A stretch of 64,000 nucleotides of DNA from Cycas panzhihuaensis (Eukaryota > Cycadophyta), in assembly GCA_023213395.1 (NCBI GenBank), contig CM041465.1, positions 35,905,741-35,969,740 on the forward strand, written 5' to 3'. Below are positions 10,930 through 22,536 of the stretch, one piece after another. Under the pieces are notes generated by a model. That model searched no databases. It saw nothing but the letters and a program-made list of their open reading frames with translations, and was not told the origin of the DNA. Position 1 is the stretch's first letter. Each line of letters opens with the position of its first letter. A program made the translations under genes and the position numbers.

Positions 10930-13000
10930 ATATATTCTAATGGAGATTCCTCCTTATACTCATCCCAAGAGATCTTTGAGGCAATAGGGCTCCCTCTGGA
11001 GTATCATTACTATTAAGCATATGTGACCTAATAGGATTATCCAACTTATGAATATTATTTTGAATACCAAGCATATAAAACTCACCTTTATCCTCTTGAG
11101 GAACTTGATGATTTATATGAAGTCCCTATTGAATAAGATTATCTTGAATTACCTCAAGTACATATAGGCAATTCATCTCTTCTTACTTATTCTACCATGC
11201 AAGAAGAGGTCAAGTCACTCATATTACCCATTCTTACTTTAAACTTATGCTTACTAGAGTTTCCTCTCCTATACATATCCCTAGTTACCAAGAATTGTTC
11301 CATCAAGATACTCATACTATGCTTATATCCTCACATCTAACCCTTGAACAACTCAGTCCTCTTGTACAAGAACATTAATCTTTATAAGATGACCCTTCTC
11401 ATATGACAAATGTTCCATATTCTTCCATCCCTTCTCATTTGCCTATTCCCAAGGCATCTCCTATCCTACTTAATGAGGTAGGGGATATTAAATCAATTAA
11501 TTCATAATCTCATGTACTAATTCATCCTATACAAGAAGGAACTCAAATTCCTCATATCCCCTAAGTTCCCTATGATGTCCATCCAGAGAGTTCCACTTAA
11601 GAGCATCATCTTACCTTGTGAAATCCATAGTAGGCTTCTACCTCTTATCAATTAAGTAAAGGACCCTCTCTTATTCATAAATACAAGTATCCTTATTCTA
11701 GTTTACATGCCCTACTATCTGGTAGGCCTATCCCTTCTCATGATATTTCTATTCCTAGTAAAAGAAATCCCTAACCTTTTCCCTATCAAAATACTATATA
11801 TAATATGAGATCCCTTTCTCCCCCTTCTCATAAGGGACCTATGCCTTCTACATCTCCATATCCTTCATATGATACTGAAGGTTGTCATCCACATGTTACC
11901 TTTGATCAATATACTCATTAGCAACAAACCTTTAGGCCTGTAAGGTAACCTACATACTCCTTCACTCCTAGACCTTATAATCCTTACCCATCTTATCCCC
12001 AATATATAATACCTCCTCTTTAATATAACTTTTTAATTTTGTAATGTCTTATTCTACAAATAAGCACTAACTTAAACCCTATTGCATGGTTTACTCCTGC
12101 TTATCATCTACCTCTTTGTCCCTCTCATTATAATCATCCCCCACTTAGAACTTCCATATCTTATCAACAATCCCCTCTTCAATCCCCTTCTACATTGAGG
12201 CTTAAGAGACCTTTTCTGGATTATATGAGTTCCTCCTTTCCTCTATGCCCACTATTTCTACCTAAATTACCAAAGTTTTAAGGTGAGAATTCCAAAGATC
12301 CTACCTCACACATATAAGCTTTTGTACTTATATGTACTAATTTTCTTCTATATAACTATGTTATGATATAGTTGTTTCCCAAATCACGTTAAGGCAATGC
12401 ATTGAAGTGGTTTTTCCATCTCCCTTCTACTTCTATATTTTCATTTCAATAATTAGTTATTTCCTTTAGTAACTATTTTAATGTTACTAGGCCTTTTGAA
12501 ATTGGGATTAAGTCTTTATTATTAATTAAGTAGAATCATGACAAGTCATCTTATGATTTTGTTAGAAGATTCTAAGATCTAGTACATGCTTATCATTCCC
12601 CTCTTGAATTGAGCCTTCTCTTTGACCTCTTTACTAATGTCCTAAGACCTCACATACATTTAGAAGTTCTAAAGCTTGGTCCCCAATCTTATAAAGATTC
12701 CATAGGTAAATATATGGCTCTTGAATCCTTTGAGATCCAAGTTGGTATTAGGAAGATTAGTAAGCCTACACTAACAAAAGAGTCCACCCATCAGATTAAG
12801 CCTAATCATAGTGACCAAACATACAACCACCTTACCTGTTATATTAAGGAACTTGAGTGCACCGTAAACACTAAATTACACATTGAAAATGCTTTTACTA
12901 ATGAACCAAAATAAGAAGCTAAGATTATTCACTTTACTAAAAGGAAAAAATATCAAAATCCTCCTCCTCCTTTAGTAATGAAGACTCCTCAATGTTTATA
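10930..13000 (+). pseudogene. G1 gag with Pro/Ser/Tyr-rich N-terminal region
   Basis: The first about 1.4 kb reads in changing frames as a Pro/Ser/Tyr/His-rich polypeptide (PIPSHDISIPS, FTPRPYNPYPSYPQY, YNHPPLRTSISYQQ). The gag core follows: KF.GENSKDPTSHI, GNALKWFFHLPSTSI, FVRRF, DLVHAYHSPLELSLLFDLFT, LRPHIHLEVLKLGPQSYKD. This is the retrotransposon gag fold of the Tat/Ogre type. The longest clean stretch is 12609-12914. It would form the capsid of G1. Stops and frameshifts abolish it. Confidence 0.78.
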
Positions 13001-13640
13001 TAATCAAACCAATAGTCATGATAAGAGCTGGTGTTGCGTAATCTAAGCTATGAGTCGAAAGATTCAAACTCTTAATAGTTCAACATTAAAACTAAATTAA
13101 GAGCAACTAATTCATAAGGATCCATTGCCCTAGCATGACACTAAATATATTAAAGATAAGTTTAAGTGATGATGAGAGTCCATGCTCTAATTTAAATAAA
13201 AAACATACCTCCTTGCCTCGTATGAGTAATAAATGAACTAATAATCAGAATGGACTACCTCCTAAGAGAGGTGAAATTAAGAGCATGATTAATATAGTCA
13301 AGGTTATAAGGAACCCAGGTATGACCAAATCCTTTAACGATTTGCCCATTAAGAATCCTGATTTTTGCCACTTATTCCTCCTTAACTTATTTATTTTAGG
13401 TCAATTCCTTTCACATTAAAGGATGGATACTTTTCTTTGGTCGATGAATTAAAAACCATCCTAGCTAGTATTTTAGTAATGGACTTATTGAGGAGTTGCC
13501 CTAAGTAATGCCAACTTATACTGAATGCTTTAAGGTTTTTAATCCCTAACTCCCTATTGAGCCTTACTCTCTTGTTCAATTTGTTTACCTTACCTAGTCA
13601 ACCAAAGTGTAGCCTTAATAACATTCCTTTATTTTTATAT
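13001..13640 (+). other. G1 gag-protease linker
   Basis: Decayed sequence in plus-strand register between gag and protease. The reading PPKRGEIKSMINIVKV and NDLPIKNPDFCHLFLLNLFILGQF suggests former polyprotein, but no zinc knuckle is convincing. Confidence 0.4.
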
Positions 13641-13807
13641 TGAAATATGTAAAGATGACATCAACATTCAATGAGTTATTACTGATGAAGACTTACTAGT
13701 GAATGTAATTCCTCTTTGTCTTGTTGAATATTTAAAAATTATTACTTTTGAGCTTTGTGAATAAATATGTCAAGGATATGATAAAAACAAAAAGACTCCT
13801 CTTGGTC

Positions 13808-13812
13808 AAATT
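13808..13812. other. TSD of C6 (left)
   Basis: aaatt here pairs with aagtt at 18109-18113: four of five bases match, and the difference is a G-to-A transition. Confidence 0.75.
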
Positions 13813-14037
13813 TGTTGGAAAATATAGCCTAGAATAAGATATTCATAAATAGAAACAAAAACACCTCAAGGATCAAATAGTACCCTTAAGGTACCTCAAA
13901 TTATATTAATAAAACATCTTTATAATATATGTAATATGATACACTACATTGTGTATTTATAATGCATGTCATGATAATGAGAGTAGGGCCCACTTATATG
14001 TGGGATAAAATAAATGTGTATTATTAATATTCTAACA
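13813..14037 (-). repeat. C6 3' LTR
   Basis: Starts tgttggaaaatatagcc and ends atattctaaca. It has the same length as its mate at 17884-18108 and shares long identical blocks with it. Confidence 0.92.
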
Positions 14038-14100
14038 CTCCTCCTTAATACACATTTGGGTCATTTGTATCTGTAATGCCTTGTTCTTGGAAATGTCTTA

Positions 14101-14270
14101 ATGATGATGTCTTCAACTTGATCCTTGTCTTCAATCTTGTAGAGATGTCTTTACTCTAGAATGGTGTCTTCAACTTAATTTTTGTCTTCAATTCTATAGT
14201 GAAAACTTTGCTGTATGATGTCCTCAGCTTGATTTTTAGCTTTAATCCTGTAGTGATGACATTGATGAAG
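14101..14270 (-). repeat. Three tandem units of 54-57 bp beside the C6 PPT
   Basis: Units start at about 14104, 14161 and 14215. Each opens atgatgtcttcaacttgat-like and contains tgtcttcaat..tgtag. They lie after the gag stop and before the PPT. They may be a former coding repeat of gag or a structural part of the 3' region. Confidence 0.75.
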
Positions 14271-14381
14271 CAACTCTAGCAAGTGCAAATACTGATTCTT
14301 CATTATGGCTGGTCTAGTCTGATTTTGATGTAGATCCTGTAAGTAACCATCTTTAAATACAACTTGCTTTTTATCATTATC

Positions 14382-15199
14382 CTATATAAGTTCTTGATTA
14401 CCATATACAACAATGATTTCTTCAACCTTTGGAGTGGAATCTTGATTAACTTGCATACTCTTTGAACTTGAATCAATGCTCAAAGAAGGAACATCATTCA
14501 GACTTGAATAAATATGAAACTCACATTCTATAGGACCATCAGATTCATATTCAATTTCTCTTGAAATCATAGTGTCATCTAAATAAGCCTTTATTGATTC
14601 ATCGCTTTCAATGTCTTCAACAATACTTGTAGTCTTATCAATACAAGTAGTTTCATCAATATTCAAACATTCTTCATCTTGATAAATTGTTTCATCAGTG
14701 TCGATAAACTTCTCTTCATTAATCTTACCTGTATCATAACCATCATTGATCTTATTTGCCTTATCAATCATTCGTTGTATCTCTTCAAGAGTTTGTTCAA
14801 ATACATCTCTTAAAGAATCCAAGCTTCCTTAGTAGTACTTGCACGTTAAATCTTAGGAATGATGAAATGATATGTGGAGAGAAGATCAGCCTTATCTAAT
14901 ATAGCAAGAATCATGATGAATATCTTTTTGTCTTTCTTCTCAAGCATTTCCTTTTCTTTTTCATCCTTAGGGATATCATATCCATCAGTAACAAACTTCT
15001 ACAAACCTTTAGCTATGAAAAAATATCTCATTTTAATTGTCCAAAAGAAATGGTTTTCTCCATTACACTTAAGTATCAAAAGAAACGAATCCCTTAAGTA
15101 ATATTCATTTGTTTCATGAACATATATAACCACATCATTTTCTTCCATGATTATAAATGTACCTCCAAACAATGTCCCTTTTTCAATCAACAAACTCAC
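14382..15199 (-). pseudogene. C6 copia-type gag (DUF4219/UBN2-like)
   Basis: From about 15199 on the minus strand the reading is FLLILKCNGENHFFWTIKMRY, FIAKGL, a stop in place of Trp, KFVTDGYDIPKDEKEKEM, then FIMILAILDKADLL and ASTTKEAW. A one-base deletion near 14822 shifts the frame. The reading then continues from DSLRDVFEQTLEEIQR as a 146-residue acidic tail rich in Asp, Glu, Ser and Thr, ending at 14382. The pattern (NG.N...W...M, L..W...GY, a run of K/E, then KEAW) is that of Ty1/copia gag. It is the only coding region in C6. Confidence 0.82.
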
Positions 15200-17871
15200 C
15201 CATTAATCAAACTTAATAAACTTTCTCATGTCTCATGTCCCTCACATCACTGACTTCATCATCACATTATTGCCTTATGCATCTCTCATATTGCCAAATA
15301 GCCACTTACAAAGAGTATCTGAAACACTTACTTCAACATTAACTCAATGCTTAAACCACATACATCTCACAAAAATTATGCATATCTCACGTCACCATTA
15401 AATCACCAAGACACATCACATTTCACTTAATTTCCTAAAAATGACTCAAGCCATAACATTATCAATTAACAAATAAACCACAGTCATGTGCAATGATCTA
15501 CACTACTCGACAAAGTTTGCTTCCTTACAACTCAGGTATCTTCAACAAAACTTGTTGTTCTTTGCCCATTTAGTCAATTAAAAACCACACCATCAAAAAT
15601 GCCCAATTTCACCCTTAAACACGCCTAACAAATGTCCAATCTTGTCATTTAACCTCATATGCAACAATGGTTCACAATTGCCTTATGTCATCTTTCTTTC
15701 TATTAATTAGTAAGTACCATAACTTTGACTACACGTCCTTCATCATTTACCATAACATTGCCATATCACCACAATATGTTATTGCCATAATAGCTCTTTA
15801 TATAACCGTATACAACGAGCTTCAATCACCTACTTGCCTATTCTTACCTCAATATATAAAATCACATCTAATAGGAGCATATAATTCCTTTATACCATCA
15901 TCACCATATCACTCATTTTATAATAAAAAATCTTCAAATCCACCGTTATCTTAATTGTACCCAATAAATCTATACCACTTGAAATGAACCATCACATAAC
16001 AAAAATGATTAATTTATCAACCAAAATAAACTGTATCAACTTTATCCATAATACCTTATCAATAATCAGTAATAACTCTAATAGATAATCCACTTTAATC
16101 AAATCAATAAATATTGGTAATCAAATTAATTCTTAAAGAGGCAAGTCAATATATCAATGTAAATATTTTGATAAATCAAATTTCAAGCTAGAGTATATCA
16201 CCAGTCCAATTAAATATTCACCAAGTGACTAAACATGTTTATGATTAAATGTAGGCAACCAAACGAAGACCAAAAATGGGTGAATTGATAAACTAAATAT
16301 CCGAACTTGCGTGAGTATTGTTCTTGCATTTGTGCATCTCTTCTATTTTTGCATTTGCGCACCTCTTCCATGGCAATCTATGCAATCAACGAAGGCTAAC
16401 TCTACATCTTCCATAGATTCACCATGATCTCTCAAGTGGCTGGTATGGCACTACAACAGTACGATCACCACACACTGCAATGAATAACTATTGGAATGAA
16501 ATGACAACATCGAGACTCTTTGACCCTCAACTTACTATGATTATGATCATGCAACATATACTAATAACACTAATGATGATAATAAATATATTGACGACTT
16601 CTTCATGACTTTCATAACAAATTTAATAGCATTCTGTATTACATTATCTCCTTAGTTCACATCTCCATGCGAAGGTTGTCTATGGGCATTCCCATCTCAT
16701 AAACTGTCACTCGTTCCTAGCCTTAGCGTTTGAAGTGTCATGCTCAAACTACTTTGCACGACTGCATTACAAAAATCCCATACTCGTTCAAGGGCATTGG
16801 CTTTATCACAGCCTTCAACACCTAGTCCTTTGGGTTCAATCCCTTTCTCACGTCCACCACCACCACCTTCTGTGGTCACCTAGAAGAGCTTGAGTGGGTT
16901 CTACTTGATAGTGCTTACCTGTAGGCAAGAGGAGGAGCTGATTCTAATGGGGCAAGAAATAATAACCTAAGTTTGGTTGATAATCTAAGGGCATACGTGT
17001 AAATTGCAAATGGTGATTGATATGGCAAGGCAGACGAGCCTTAATCAAGCATCTACTTCAAATTTCCAGAGCCCTACTATTAAGGGCCTTGGCCGACCGA
17101 CATTCTGCTGCTCTTTGTCTAATGCGATGGACCATAGTTTTCAAATAGACAGAAGATTGGAAGATTGGTGAAATTCCTAGTTGAGTATTGATGGCTCACA
17201 TGAATGAAGGTGAATGATTAAGACAACTAATTCATATGGCAGTGCACCGTGGAAGATAAGGTGATGTTCGACCATAGATCTAAGAGTTGGGTTTAAATGG
17301 CTAGAGGTTGCAAGTAGTCGTTCAATGGGAAATCATAAGGACATAGGTCCTACAAAGGTGTAGGGATAATGGGTATAACAATTATCTATCACAGCAAAAA
17401 AATGTTAATGTAGATAACATAATATAGTAATGGGTGGCTCCAATCCACCAACAGGTAAATATATTCGCGGTAGCATATATACTATGTAGAGGTTATGCAT
17501 ATACAAAGATGAAGGGAAATATTCTTTATGCAATATCACGTACACAGGAAACATATATATTGTAATGTGGACTATCATATTATTCAATGATGATGCAATA
17601 ATGATATAATACGATGATATAATAATGATATAAATCAAGGTCAATGAGTGAGTATATCTTGGAAATATTGATGAATTAATATTGTATTATAAACTTATAG
17701 CTCTACAGTATTCACGGGAATTGATTGACTTCAATAGAGGGTTTGTAACCAGATGTACGATGTCTCTCCACATACAGGGGTATCTCTCCATACACACAGG
17801 CAGAATTAGGGTTTTATCAACTAACACCTTACTCAACCAGGCTTCACGTCGCTTAAGCTTGCTTCACCTTA
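15200..17871 (-). other. C6 leader without recognisable coding
   Basis: About 2.7 kb between PBS and gag. The half nearest gag is AT-rich with many cac/cat triplets on the plus strand. The stretch 16640-17140 is richer in G+C, and its plus strand contains caccaccaccacctt and aagggccttggccgacc. I recognise no protein there; a captured host fragment is possible but unproven. Short open frames (15667-15954, 16697-16879, 17405-17644) look like chance. Confidence 0.5.
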
Positions 17872-17883
17872 GCTCTGATACCA
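17872..17883 (-). other. C6 primer-binding site
   Basis: gctctgatacca, exact complement of the initiator-Met PBS, directly abutting the LTR TG at 17884. Confidence 0.93.
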
Positions 17884-18108
17884 TGTTGGAAAACATAACC
17901 TGCAATAAGATATTCACAAACATAAACAAAAACACCTCCAGGATCAAACGGTACCCTTAAGGTACCTTAAATTGTATTAACAAAACATCTTTACAATATA
18001 TGTAATATGATACACTATATTGTGTATTTATAATGCATGTCATGATAATGAGAGTGGGACCTACTTGCATGTGGGACAAAATAAATGTGCATTATTAATA
18101 TTCTAACA
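17884..18108 (-). repeat. C6 5' LTR
   Basis: Starts tgttggaaaacataacc and ends atattctaaca. It is the same length as the 3' LTR. The right TSD aagtt follows. Confidence 0.92.
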
Positions 18109-18290
18109 AAGTTACTCTCCCTCTTACTTTAAGAGGGAGGATGTTATAATTGACCTTACCATTATAGATTTGGATTTAGAATATAATATTCTCTTAAGTA
18201 GGCCTTGTATTAGTTAAATATCTATCATTTGTTCTTCACTCTTTAATGAACTTTATTTCATCTATGAGGGTGAATTGAAGATTATAAAGC

Positions 18291-19430
18291 AAAGACAAAG
18301 ACCTGTAAAATAATCAATCCTATTAATAGAAACTGTTATAGAAGTTGGGAAATCTTTTAACTCCTCTCAATATTTTTTTTTCAATCTCTAAGTCTAGGAC
18401 ATTATTTTGCTATTAAGACTCCCTCCCCATATGAATACGAAATTAAGGGAGTAAACATGATTGAAAGTATATCTTCTAAATAAAGCTTTTCACTTTCCTA
18501 TAGTAATATGAAGATTTTTCAGTCCACTGTGGAACCTTTTCCAATTCCTCCCCCTTTAAGAAAAATGACAACTAATGATGATAATGAGACCTTATGTGAA
18601 TCACAACCATCTCAGGAGATTATTCCTTTTACTTTGTCTCTTCATGAACAAGATTTCATATGTACCTTATGTTTACACCTTATTAGAAATCCTCCTAATA
18701 TTCTACTACTAGTTACTCTGTCATATAGGTGAGCACCTTTATCCTATAAATTTATATAATGATCTAAAAAGGTCTCTTATTGTTAATCTCTTTTTCTAGT
18801 TGCTTGGCTTAAACGACATGAGAACAAACTTTTACTACATCAACACCTTGACATTCCACGTCTAGAGGGTGAGGTGTCTTCATTATGTATCTTATCTAGA
18901 TTAAATCCAACACATTTTAGGGAGACTAAGGAAGTGAATATGATTTCCATACTTTCTCTTCCTTCTTAGGACTCTTTTCAAGAGCATATTCTATCATCTT
19001 TTGTTTATATGTCTCCTTCCATGAGTTTTTCTTCCATTGATGAAGCTAGTTTATATCAAAGCTTAAACTTGGATTAGGAATTTCCCAATCAACCTAGTCC
19101 TTTTTTGTAAATACCCATAATAGATATCATCCCAAATTAGGATTGCCATTCTCCTAAAAACATTCTTCCTATAGATTTATTTCATCATTTTCAATTTGGA
19201 ACTAAGAACTCTATCTTTAGAGATCTTTATCAACTTGACCATTTTGAAAATAATGAAATAATTTTAGAATACTTGGTTGGAGCTTCACCTAACCTTCCTT
19301 TGAATCACCATAAGCTTAGATTTAGTAAACAATTATATCTAAATTTACCTTTAGCTAATTCTGATTAGTCTTTAAATGATTATACATCTTTTGTGGACTT
19401 TACTCTTTCTCATTTTGAGGAACAAAATGT
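18291..19430 (+). other. G1 protease-RT linker
   Basis: About 1.1 kb of former polyprotein in plus register, with open stretches such as 18508-18732 (PFPIPPPLRKM, QPSQEIIPFTLSLHEQDF). It has the low-complexity, acidic character of the Tat protease-RT connector. No domain is recognised. Confidence 0.45.
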
Positions 19431-20170
19431 TATGCATGTAGGCAAAACTGTTGATATTAATTTGGAGGTAGGTGATACTCCAAGGATAATTAAAGTTGGG
19501 CCATATTGCACTCTTGACAAAGTAGGATAACTCAAAGAGCTCTTTCATGAGTTTATCTCAATCTTTTACTAGGATTATAGTGATATACAGGGCCTTCATC
19601 CTGATGTTGTTGTTCATGATATCACAACCATTATAAGGGTCAAGCCTAAGAGACAAAAGTAGGGACCTATACATCCTTATTTATCAATTACTATTAAGAA
19701 GGAAGTTGAGAAACTATTAAAACTAGGCTTCATTGAAAGTAATGATTATTTATAATGAGTTTCCAATATAGTTTTCATGGAAAAAATGAATGGTTCTATT
19801 TGAATATGCATTGACTTTCATAACATTAATGATGCTTGCCTCAAGGATAAATTTTCTCTTCCATTTTTTGATCAAATCTAGGACTAGATTATTAGTTTTG
19901 AAGTTATGTTCCTTATGGACAATTTTTTAGGTTATAATTAGATTCTTATCTCCCTTGAGGACCAACATAAGACTACATTCACCATGCCATGGGGAACTTT
20001 TGCATACAAGGTTATGCCATTTGGCCTTAAATAAAGTGGGAGCTATATACTAATAGGCCATGGTCTTTATTTTCCATGACTATATTAGCATTAGAGTGGC
20101 TATTTACTTAGATGATATGCTTGCCCTATCACATCATTGAAGAGACCACATTCATGATTTAAGAACTATC
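19430..20170 (+). pseudogene. G1 reverse transcriptase
   Basis: The reading VDINLEVGDTPRIIKVGPY leads into the RT: IRVKPKRQK, IKKEVEKLLKLGFIE, then FMEKMNGSI, CIDFHNINDACLKDKFSLP, FLGYN, QHKTTFTMPWGTFAYKVMPF and GLK. The HKTTF.TPWGTFAY.VMPFGLKNAG pattern is typical of the Athila/Tat branch of Ty3/gypsy. The catalytic Y.DD region at about 20097-20118 reads YLDDMLA-like, so both Asp codons appear preserved in an otherwise broken frame. In-frame stops are frequent. Confidence 0.85.
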
Positions 20171-20399
20171 TTTGAAAAATGCCAAAATTTTACCTTTACC
20201 TTAATCCAAACAAATGTGCATTTATAGTTACTTTAGGAAAAATATTAGGTAATATAGTCTCTCACGCTGATATCATGGTAGATCATAATAAGGTAAAACC
20301 CATTATTAAAATGCCACCTCCTCATACATAAAAATAAGTTAAATCATTTAATGGGAAATTAAGCTTCTTACGATGTTTTATAATTGATTTTCTATTAAA

Positions 20400-20840
20400 T
20401 GCCAAACCCCTTACTGACCTTTTAAAAAGTGAGGTTTCTCTTACTTTGACTCCACCTGCTCAAGAGTCTTTTGATAAATTGAAACAAGTATTAATCTTTA
20501 TTTTTATACTCACTCCTCTTATTTTTGATAAATCATTTATCTTATTTACATCTTCCATAGAAGAGTACCTCAAAGGAAGATGGATTTGGGAAAGAACGAG
20601 CTATTTATTTTACAAGTAAGACACTAGTTGTGACTGAGCTTAATTATCCTCCTATTGATAAAGAGTGTCTTTTGTTAATATTTTCCATTAAGAAGTTATG
20701 ACATTGTCTCCTTAGTAACACCATCTTTCTCATTATCGAATCTGATCATATTCACTATTTACTTACTAAAGGTGATCTTATTAGGTAATTGGGCAAATAG
20801 GCTATTCTTTTACAAGAGTTTAATTTCTAAATTATGAATA
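20400..20840 (+). pseudogene. G1 gypsy-type RNase H
   Basis: After KPLTDLLKSEV and AQESFDKLKQVL the reading passes IFDKSFILFTSS into a broken RNase H, then on to QEFNF-like and INKISEKGIVVAKMIVE. This is the usual RNase H following RT in gypsy elements, separate from the archaeal-type copy at 33885. Stops and at least one frameshift (about 20575) are present. Confidence 0.65.
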
Positions 20841-20949
20841 AAATATCTGAAAAAGGTATAGTAGTTGCTAAAATGATAGTAGAAGTCCTATTACCTAATC
20901 TCCTAAATGAATTTATGGATGATAGACTTCTTGACAAACATATTCTTCA

Positions 20950-21260
20950 AATAGAAACTATCCCTTTAGAAGAAGTTTGGTATAAGGAAATTAAATCCTA
21001 CCTTTTAAATAAAACATTCCCTTCTTCTTCCTCTTCAAAAAAGAGGAGGAGTAGGGCTATTGCTTAATAGTATCTTCTATTAGATAATGTTCTATATAAG
21101 TAATCATTTAATAGAATTCCATTATGGTGCCTTTCTTCTATTGAAGCTCAAATTACCTTGGTTGGATGCCATGATGGTATATATGGAGGCTATTTTGGTG
21201 GTCAATCCATAGCCTAACATATCCTACAAATAGGATACTATTGGCTTTTATTATTTAAGG

Positions 21261-21326
<66 letters not shown>

Positions 21327-21853
21327 AATAATGTAAAAAGTGTCAATCTCATCTTACTCTTATTCATCAACCAACCCATGGTCTCAAGTCTATTATATAT
21401 CCTTGACTACTTTATCAATTAGGATTAGACCTCATCAAAACAAATTCCCCCCCCAATCTTCAAATGGTCATAAATTTATTTTAACAACTGCTGAATATTT
21501 TACTAAATGGAGTGAGGCCACTCCTATAATGGTTGCTACTTTTATTTTTTAACATATTATTTATATATTTAGAATTTTAGATGTCATTATTGCTAATAAT
21601 AAGACTTTATTTTATAATCCCCATATAATAAAGTTGTGTGAGAAATCTCATATTACTCACTAACTCTTAGCTTCTTACCACACCAAAGTTAATAGGCAAG
21701 TGAAAACTTTTAATAAAATATTAGCTAAGATTTTGGCTAAGACCATAACTACTTCATATCATGATTAGCATATAGAATTGTTTCTTATGTTATGGCCCTA
21801 TCGCACTTCTATTAGAAATGTTATTAGGATGATGCTATTTTCTTTAGTATATA
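20950..21853 (+). pseudogene. G1 integrase, first part (to the E1 insertion)
   Basis: The zinc-finger part reads GCHDGIYGGYFGGQSIA and LQIGYYWLLLFKDIYV, with the two His of the HHCC finger. A (GT)n tract then intervenes (21263-21324). The reading resumes with CQSHLTLIHQPTHGL, carrying the Cys pair. The catalytic core follows: LGLDLIKT, HKFILTTAEYFTKWSEATP, then YHTKVNRQVKTFNKILAKIL. It ends in IRMMLFSLVY exactly where E1 begins. The remainder is at 32152. Confidence 0.83.
21263..21324 (+). repeat. (TA)n(GT)n microsatellite inside G1 integrase
   Basis: tatatatgtgtg... about 28 GT units. It lies between the His pair and the Cys pair of the integrase zinc finger, so it expanded inside former coding sequence. 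Confidence 0.95.
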
Positions 21854-22175
21854 TGTTAGAGTATGGAGAACAGAGTAAAGTAGGTGAACATACAAATTAA
21901 ACTAGTATTCAAGCCATATTGAGAGTGCACATTCAAAAGATCATTATATTAAGCTATTGTAGAAGAGTATATCAAAAAATCCTTTGATGTGGTGGTGTTG
22001 ATGAATACTAGGGTGTTGAACCCCATAAATATATACTTGGGAGGAAGGAGGGAATGCTCCTCAACCTCCAAATTTAAACTAATAATAAATCATTATAATA
22101 ATAACAATGTATAATAAAATAGTGTTACCTTAACTTACCATGAAGATGTATGCACTTCACATGTTCCTAATGGTG
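21854..22175 (-). repeat. E1 3' LTR, part left of G2
   Basis: Starts tgttagagtatggagaac. Its mate at 31790 starts tattggagtatagttaac. Shared blocks include ggtggtgttgatgaa and cacttcacatgttcc. It ends at the G2 TSD tggtg. Confidence 0.9.
22171..22175. other. TSD of G2 (left)
   Basis: tggtg, identical to 28652-28656. The other E1 LTR shows the empty site (aatggtgggag at about 32116-32126). Confidence 0.95.
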
Positions 22176-22521
22176 TGTTACATAACCCCATCTTTCCTTA
22201 GCATTAGTGAGCGGGAGCCACCAGTGAGTAAGGATTAAGGTGTTTATTAAGATGTGTGTATGGATTGCTAAGTCATCCAATAAGATGTACGGCCATTAGG
22301 GCCACCAATAGAATCATAAGGATGAAGACCCTTACTTGTGTATTTAAAGGGTTAAATCACTTGTAATGTCGTTGAGGATTATATCTTGAAAGAGAAAGTA
22401 CTTCAGTACTCATTTTGGTGATTTACTATATGTGATCTGCTTATGCACTTGCATTATTTTAGTTTCATTTTCTACTAGTTTTCGTACCTATAAATCCAGA
22501 TTTCTGGGAAGGAATAGCCCA
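22176..22521 (+). repeat. G2 5' LTR
   Basis: TGTTACATAACCCC... to ...GGAATAGCCCA, 346 bp. The terminal TG and CA are intact here. Confidence 0.96.
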
Positions 22522-22523
22522 AG

Positions 22524-22536
22524 CGGTATCAGAGCC
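22524..22536 (+). other. G2 primer-binding site
   Basis: cggtatcagagcc, two bases after the LTR end, matches the initiator-Met type PBS apart from its first base. Confidence 0.85.

Larger units (their letters stand above)
13813..18108 (-). mobile_element. C6: gag-only (TR-GAG-like) LTR element inside G1 protease
   Basis: LTRs of 225 bp each lie at 13813-14037 and 17884-18108. The PBS complement gctctgatacca is at 17872-17883. A PPT complement ctcctccttaat lies at 14038-14049. The element runs on the minus strand. In that direction it has a 2.7 kb leader (17871 to about 15200), a copia-type gag (15199-14382), a tandem repeat (14101-14270) and the PPT. No protease, integrase, RT or RNase H is visible. 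This fits non-autonomous terminal-repeat retrotransposons with a GAG domain. Confidence 0.87.
13640..18290 (+). pseudogene. G1 aspartic protease, interrupted by gag-only element C6
   Basis: Upstream of C6 the reading is DINIQ, stop, VITDEDLLVNVIPLCLVEYLK, which sits where the active-site loop (DDGS-type) and flap of the Tat protease are expected. It then reads ICQGYDKNKKTPLGQI up to 13812. Downstream of C6 (18109) it continues VTLPLTLRG, then LVLVKYLSFV and LFNELYFIYEGELK. The join is in register once C6 and one TSD copy are removed. The catalytic Asp is not evident. The identity rests on position and the TPLG...VTLPL join. Confidence 0.65.
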
